Part shown: one piece after another, positions 7,490-10,684 of the stretch
Position numbering within the stretch: the stretch's first letter is position 1
Layout of the letters: each line of letters opens with the position of its first letter
Assembly (NCBI GenBank): GCA_016935955.1
Contig: JAFGPY010000299.1
Location: 1-10,684, forward strand
Direction: 5' to 3'
Origin: Planctomycetota bacterium
Lineage (GTDB): Bacteria; Planctomycetota; Phycisphaerae; FEN-1346; JAACEH01
Length of the DNA stretch: 10,684 nucleotides
Made by a program: the position numbers and the translations under genes
The notes under the pieces: generated by a model
Seen by the model: only the letters and a program-made list of their open reading frames with translations
Database searches by the model: none
What the model was told of the DNA's origin: nothing

Positions 7490-7585
7490 AGCGACGGACA
7501 GGACGCCGCTGTCGGCTTGCCGCCACGCAGGAATCCCGTCCTCACTTCCCGGAAGCATAGCATACCCCCTGGCGTGCGCCTTTAG

Positions 7586-7615
7586 ACGATGTTACAATGA
7601 TTTGCACGATATCAC
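7586..7615 (+). promoter_or_regulatory. Candidate AraC-gene promoter and operator-like direct repeat
   Basis: TG-T-TACAAT (7590-7598) is an extended -10 motif with five of six consensus bases; no good -35 is seen. Flanking it are two direct repeats, ACGATGTTAC (7586-7595) and ACGATATCAC (7606-7615), matching at eight of ten positions and spaced exactly 20 bp, two helical turns. AraC-family proteins usually bind such same-face direct repeats, so this could be an autoregulatory site. No clear promoter was found for the minus-strand set in the same spacer. Confidence 0.4.
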
Positions 7616-7667
7616 ATTCTTCGCGGCCGCGGGGGACGCCGGCCAGGGCTGGTCCAGGGGGCGAACA

Positions 7668-8516
7668 ATGGCTTCACGAAGCGACAATCTGTGGACGGAC
7701 GAATTCTACCAGGCCGTCGACCCGAAGGTCCTGGTTGTAGGATATATGACGGCCCAGCCGGGCGGCGCCTACAAGGCCACACGCTCGCTGCTCTCGGACT
7801 TCGACCTCTGGTACATCACCGCGGGCAAAGGCAGCGTGCGGCTCGACCGCACGTGGGTCGATTTCGCCAAGGGCGATCTGCTCCTCCTGAAGCCCGGGCA
7901 GCACTACTACGAGGACCGCGCCGACCGCGACGAGCCGTTCAGCCAGTACTGGACCCACCTGTTGCCGTTCAGCGGACGTTGCCCGGCCCTCAGCCGCCGA
8001 CTCGCCGAATGCTGGCCGACGGTGCTCAAGGTCGGTCACCTGCCGGCCCTCGGGCCGCTGTTCGCCGAACTGTTCGAGACTTTCACGGTTCGCACCGAGG
8101 GCTACCCGCTGCGGTTGAAGGCCCTGGCGCACCAGATCTTCGACCACCTGTTTCCGCTGCTTCGCCGCACGGCCGGCAGCCCCGTGCCGCCACGGTACCC
8201 CCAATTCCTGGCGGCGCGCGACTACATCGAGGCCCACTTCCGCGGCGACCTGTCGCTCGACGAGGTGGCCGAGCACGCCGACCTCAGCGCCAGCTACCTG
8301 CTCTCGCTCTCGAAACGGTTCCTCGGCTGCTCGCCCATGCACTACCAGACGCTGGTCCGCATCCGCGCCGCCAAGGTGCTGCTCGGCCGCGGCGACTCGG
8401 TCACCCGTACGGCCGAGGCCGTCGGCTTCAATTCGCTGCACTACTTCAGCCGCACCTTTACGAAGATCGTCGGCCTGCCACCCTCGGAGTTCGCCCGCCA
8501 GTCGCGCCGCCGGTGA
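7668..8516 (+). CDS. AraC-family transcriptional regulator
   Basis: The 282-residue product has the standard AraC layout. The N-terminal cupin-like sensor (about 20-120) includes LWYITAGKGSVRL and GDLLLLKPGQHYYE. The C-terminal part (about 184-282) has two helix-turn-helix motifs: LSLDEVAEHADLSASYLL, then AEAVGFNSLHYFSRTFTKIVG ending PPSEF. The second is close to the family signature, so DNA binding should be intact. The ATG at 7668 follows an AGGGGG ribosome site; an upstream TTG at 7602 is less likely because it falls at the probable transcription start. The gene is divergent from the URO-D-like/DegT/lyase set and probably controls it in response to a small ligand, perhaps a sugar. Ligand and direction of control are unknown. 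Confidence 0.92.
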   Translation: MASRSDNLWTDEFYQAVDPKVLVVGYMTAQPGGAYKATRSLLSDFDLWYITAGKGSVRLDRTWVDFAKGDLLLLKPGQHYYEDRADRDEPFSQYWTHLLPFSGRCPALSRRLAECWPTVLKVGHLPALGPLFAELFETFTVRTEGYPLRLKALAHQIFDHLFPLLRRTAGSPVPPRYPQFLAARDYIEAHFRGDLSLDEVAEHADLSASYLLSLSKRFLGCSPMHYQTLVRIRAAKVLLGRGDSVTRTAEAVGFNSLHYFSRTFTKIVGLPPSEFARQSRRR

Positions 8517-8566
8517 CCTTCCTGCTGGCGATGGGTGCCATGGCTGCCACACACGCCGGCCGGTCC

Positions 8567-8645
8567 GCAACAAGCCCGCCGCACTGCGGCGGGATACGAA
8601 ACGTTTCTGCCCTTCGATCCCCCGGCGGTGCCGGGGGCTTGTTGC
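8567..8645. repeat. 73-bp palindromic dispersed element, copy 2
   Basis: The ends GCAACAAGCCC (8567-8577) and GGGCTTGTTGC (8635-8645) are perfect 11-bp inverted repeats. Inside are the hairpins CCCGCCGCA/TGCGGCGGG and CCCCGGC/GCCGGGG. The core 8570-8642 has the same length as 2424-2496 and is about 82% identical by eye. It starts about 50 bp after the regulator stop codon. A fragment sharing ATACGAAACGT with it recurs at about 8826. Confidence 0.65.
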
Positions 8646-8650
8646 AGGGG

Positions 8651-8700
8651 TGCTTCTGCTTGTCGTATGATCCCGAGCGAAGTCGAGGGGCAGAAGCATG
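8651..8700. repeat. Second repeat module, copy 2
   Basis: TGCTTCTGC (8651-8659) and GCAGAAGCA (8690-8698) are perfect 9-bp inverted ends. The inside reads TTGTCGTATGATCCCGAGC and then GTCGAGGGG. It matches 10499-10545 in the same orientation and 2515-2557 in reverse. It directly follows the 73-bp element, as copy 1 does. Confidence 0.6.
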
Positions 8701-8710
8701 CGAAAAAGAT

Positions 8711-8735
8711 CATGGCCACGCAAGCGTGGACCATG
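8711..8735. repeat. CATGG-type hairpin
   Basis: CATGGCCACGC (8711-8721) pairs with GCGTGGACCATG (8724-8735) across a two-base loop, with one bulged A. It belongs to the same loose CATGG...CCATG family seen at 2301, 4736 and 10567. Confidence 0.5.
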
Positions 8736-8754
8736 CCACCCTTGCCCACCAACC

Positions 8755-8795
8755 CCTCCCCCTTGACGGGGGAGGTGCCGCCGCCTGGCGGCGGT
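8755..8795. repeat. C-rich/G-rich double hairpin
   Basis: CCTCCCCC-TTGAC-GGGGGAGG (8755-8775) is a perfect 8-bp hairpin. It is followed by a GCCGCC...GGCGGC hairpin (about 8778-8795). The first resembles CCCTCCCCCTT...GGGGGAGGG repeats that I recall in intergenic DNA of several bacterial phyla. The rest of 8796-8987 holds a repeat-like CACCCTCACCCGTC...GGGAGAGG stretch (about 8849-8874), then the kinase promoter; no gene is seen in 8517-8987. Confidence 0.5.
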
Positions 8796-8903
8796 GGGGG
8801 TGTCGCACGGAAGGAGTGCGCCGAATACGAAACGTCCTTGCTTCGGGTCACCCTCACCCGTCATAGGGAGAGGAGTGCTGTGCGCCATGGCCGCAAGTGG
8901 CCC

Positions 8904-8932
8904 TTGCCAAAGTCGGGGCCTTGGGCTATTGT
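8904..8932 (+). promoter_or_regulatory. Sigma70-like promoter for the kinase-thpR unit
   Basis: TTGCCA (8904-8909) and TATTGT (8927-8932) are separated by exactly 17 bases, with five and four consensus matches. A start near 8939 would give a leader of about 50 nt before the kinase ATG. It lies after the last repeat element of the gap, which supports it being the functional promoter. Confidence 0.45.
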
Positions 8933-8987
8933 GGGTCGGTTGAACGTGTTGCCGTCAGGATGTCTGTTTTCAGAGAGAGGATCGCTC

Positions 8988-9887
8988 ATGTCATTGATCG
9001 TCGTCGGAAGTGTGGCTTTTGACTCCGTGGAAACCCCGACCGCCAAAGTGGACAACGTGCTCGGCGGATCGGCCACCTACTTCTCCTATGCCGCCAGTTT
9101 CTTCGGCCCGGTCCGCCTGGTGGGCGTGGTCGGCACCGATTTCCCGCCGGCCCATCGCGAGCTTCTGGAGAGCCGCAACATCGACACGGCCGGACTGGAA
9201 ACGGTCGACGGCAAGACGTTCTTCTGGCGCGGGGCCTACGAGAAGGACATGAACAAGCGGACCACGCTGGAGGTCGACCTGAACGTCTTCGGCGAGTTCG
9301 ATCCGAAGCTGCCCGAGCATTTCCGCGATTCCGAGCTGGTCTTCCTGGCCAACGGCAGTCCGCGAATCCAGATGCGCGTCCTGGAACAGGTCACCAAGCC
9401 GCGGCTGACCGTGGCCGACACAATGAACCTCTACATCGACACGATGCGTGACGACCTGGTCAAGCTCATGGGTCGCATCGACGGCATGGTCCTCAACGAC
9501 GAGGAGGCCATGATGCTGACCGACGCGCCGAACCTGGTGGCCGCAGGCCGCCAGGTGCTCGCCATGGGCCCGAAGTTCGTGGTCATCAAGAAGGGCGAGC
9601 ACGGGGCCATGCTCGTCACGCCGACCGGCGTGGTCACGCTGCCGGCCTACCCGACCGACCGCGTCGTCGATCCGACGGGCGCGGGCGATTCGTTCGCCGG
9701 CGGCATGATGGGCTACCTGGCCACGCAGAAGATCTTCGACGAGCCGCAACTGCGCAAGGCTCTTGGCTATGGCACGGTCGTCGCGTCGTTCAACGTCGAG
9801 GACTTCAGCCTCGGCCGCTTCAAGGAAATCGACCTGAAGGACATCGACCGTCGCCTGGAGCAGTACCGGGCCATGCTGGCCATCTGA
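8988..9887 (+). CDS. PfkB-family carbohydrate kinase
   Basis: The 299-residue product is a ribokinase-fold kinase that transfers phosphate from ATP to a sugar-like hydroxyl in the cytoplasm. The N-terminal GGSATYFSYAASFFG (26-40) fits the first family signature. DPTGAGDSFAGG (228-239) is the second signature, with Asp234 as catalytic base, and VIKKGEHGA precedes it. Length is normal for the family. The ATG at 8988 is chosen because AGAGAGG lies seven bases upstream and MSLIVVGSVAFD is the usual first beta strand; in-frame codons further upstream run through repeat DNA. The substrate is not identifiable: a ketodeoxygluconate kinase role would fit the lyase nearby but has no direct support. The stop is 17 bp before thpR, suggesting one operon. 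Confidence 0.92.
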   Translation: MSLIVVGSVAFDSVETPTAKVDNVLGGSATYFSYAASFFGPVRLVGVVGTDFPPAHRELLESRNIDTAGLETVDGKTFFWRGAYEKDMNKRTTLEVDLNVFGEFDPKLPEHFRDSELVFLANGSPRIQMRVLEQVTKPRLTVADTMNLYIDTMRDDLVKLMGRIDGMVLNDEEAMMLTDAPNLVAAGRQVLAMGPKFVVIKKGEHGAMLVTPTGVVTLPAYPTDRVVDPTGAGDSFAGGMMGYLATQKIFDEPQLRKALGYGTVVASFNVEDFSLGRFKEIDLKDIDRRLEQYRAMLAI

Positions 9888-9904
9888 CCCGCGGGGACAA
9901 CGCC

Positions 9905-10471
9905 GTGGCCGACCTGCGACTGTTCATCGCCGTGGAATTGCCCGAAGCGGCCCAGCGTCTGCTTGCCGCCGTGGCCCGCGAGCTGCGGCAAGCCGACGCC
10001 GACGTGAAATGGTCGCGGCCCGAGAACATGCACCTGACGCTGAAGTTCCTGGGCGACACGCCCGAGGAGTTCGTCGACGAGGTGTCCTCATCGCTCGATG
10101 CGGCCGCGACCGGATGCCCGAGACACACGGCGACCATGAGCGAGATCGGAGCCTTTCCGAATCCGCGGCGCCCGCGTGTCGTCTGGGTCGGCCTCGACGA
10201 ACCGACCGGCCGCCTGGCGGCGCTGCAGAAGGCCGTGGACGAGGCCACCAGCGACCTCGTGCCTCCGGACCCGCGCGGCTTCACGGCCCACCTGACTCTC
10301 GGCCGCGTCCGCTCCGGCCGCAACGTCGAGCGGCTGGCCCAACTCATGAACGGTTACCGCTTGACCTCTCCGGTCGAGGTGCCCGTCAACGAGATCGTGC
10401 TCATCCGCTCGGAGTTGTCGCGCAGCGGCCCCACCTACACCCCCCTGCACCGCTCGCCGCTGAAGTCATGA
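9905..10471 (+). CDS. thpR: RNA 2',3'-cyclic phosphodiesterase (ThpR/LigT, 2H family)
   Basis: The 188-residue product belongs to the 2H phosphoesterase superfamily, whose ThpR members open 2',3'-cyclic phosphate ends of RNA and were first described as 2'-5' RNA ligases. Both catalytic HxTx motifs are present: HLTLKFLG with His43 and Thr45, and HLTLGRVRS with His129 and Thr131. Length matches the family. The GTG start at 9905 yields MADLRLFIAVELP, the normal ThpR N-terminus, with a weak GGGGA ribosome site. It follows the kinase by 17 bp and is probably co-transcribed and perhaps translationally coupled. The physiological RNA substrate in bacteria is not well defined. Confidence 0.93.
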   Translation: MADLRLFIAVELPEAAQRLLAAVARELRQADADVKWSRPENMHLTLKFLGDTPEEFVDEVSSSLDAAATGCPRHTATMSEIGAFPNPRRPRVVWVGLDEPTGRLAALQKAVDEATSDLVPPDPRGFTAHLTLGRVRSGRNVERLAQLMNGYRLTSPVEVPVNEIVLIRSELSRSGPTYTPLHRSPLKS

Positions 10472-10476
10472 CGCGA

Positions 10477-10505
10477 AGAAGCATGGGCACGGGTGCCATG
10501 CTTCT
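10477..10505 (+). terminator. Hairpin just after thpR
   Basis: AGAAGCATGGGCA pairs with TGCCATGCTTCT, with one bulged G and a four-base loop, five bases after the stop codon. A weakly T-rich stretch follows. It may end the kinase-thpR transcript. Its right arm overlaps the third copy of the dispersed module, so it may be repeat-derived. Confidence 0.45.
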
Positions 10506-10545
10506 GCTTGTCGTAGACCCCGAGCATGGCCGAGAGGCAGGCATG
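10499..10545. repeat. Second repeat module, copy 3
   Basis: TGCTTCTGCTTGTCGTA at the left end is identical to 8651-8667. CCCGAGC, then CGAG and GGCAG...GCATG, follow in the same order. The right inverted end is degraded (GGCAGGCATG instead of GGCAGAAGCATG). Orientation is as in copy 2. Confidence 0.55.
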
Positions 10546-10566
10546 CCGAGCGCCATCCGCTGCACG

Positions 10567-10587
10567 CATGGCTGCGGAGCAGCCATG
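10567..10587. repeat. CATGGCTGC-GGA-GCAGCCATG hairpin
   Basis: This is a perfect 9-bp palindrome with a three-base loop, of the same loose CATGG family as the other gaps. The remaining sequence to the right edge shows no gene; the final ATGG (10681-10684), preceded by AAGGCGGCGGCG, could be the first codon of a downstream gene, but one codon is not enough to call it. Confidence 0.5.
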
Positions 10588-10684
10588 GCGCCCAATAGAG
10601 CACTTCACGATTGAGTGTGGCCACAAGACATAAACCAGCCCAACGCATCGGAGGCCGTAACGGTTTCCAAGGCGGCGGCGATGG

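Noticed and set aside
6316..7560. 414-codon open frame antisense to the URO-D-like gene
   Set aside because: There is no domain likeness or ribosome site, and it mirrors a well-supported gene.
7408..7563. Upstream extension of the URO-D-like protein
   Set aside because: The added residues are low-complexity and cross a palindrome, while the ATG at 7407 has GAGGAGG upstream and matches the family N-terminus.
7674..8888. 404-codon open frame antisense to the AraC gene
   Set aside because: It runs from repeat DNA through the regulator in reverse and has no family features.
8535..8987. Upstream extension of the PfkB kinase
   Set aside because: The added 151 codons read through several dispersed palindromes and a promoter; the family N-terminus begins at 8988.
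8517..8987. CRISPR array
   Set aside because: The repeats are of different families and are not evenly spaced copies of one direct repeat with unique spacers.

Overview
This GC-rich window (about two thirds G+C by eye) has six genes and four repeat-filled intergenic gaps. It most resembles Planctomycetota, perhaps a Phycisphaerae-type lineage, with Verrucomicrobiota or Lentisphaerota as alternatives. The reasons are a PEP-CTERM-anchored repeat protein, a URO-D-like protein next to a DegT-type aminotransferase and a secreted heparinase II/III-type lyase, an AraC regulator, and many small palindromes. The assignment is an inference because no rRNA or marker phylogeny is available.

Layout: positions 3-2162 (+) hold the 3' part of a large surface protein built of GG-containing beta repeats and ending in a PEP-CTERM sorting tail. 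A strong hairpin follows its stop. It converges on a minus-strand gene set, read from right to left: URO-D-like protein (7407-6247), DegT/DnrJ/EryC1/StrS aminotransferase (6159-4867) and exported heparinase II/III-like lyase (4663-2579). An AraC-family regulator (7668-8516, +) is divergent from this set. The 260-bp divergent spacer carries an extended -10 motif and a direct repeat spaced two helical turns, a candidate operator. Further right, a PfkB-family sugar kinase (8988-9887, +) and an RNA 2',3'-cyclic phosphodiesterase ThpR (9905-10471, +) lie 17 nt apart and look like one transcription unit with a sigma70-like promoter at 8904-8932.

How the genes may work together: the lyase would cut uronic-acid-containing polysaccharide outside the cytoplasm. 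The URO-D-like and DegT proteins are cytoplasmic enzymes of unknown substrate, and the AraC protein probably senses a sugar-like ligand and controls the set. No transporter, SusC/D pair or sulfatase is visible, so this is at most part of a polysaccharide-use locus. The kinase-thpR pair looks like housekeeping.

The non-coding gaps (2163-2578, 4664-4866, 8517-8987, 10472-10684) are mosaics of dispersed palindromic modules. The clearest are a 73-bp element with two copies of equal length and a 43-50 bp module with three copies, one of them inverted. I saw no CRISPR array, tRNA, rRNA, transposase, phage gene or defence system. The repeat mosaic and the gene set with its possible operator deserve the closest look.
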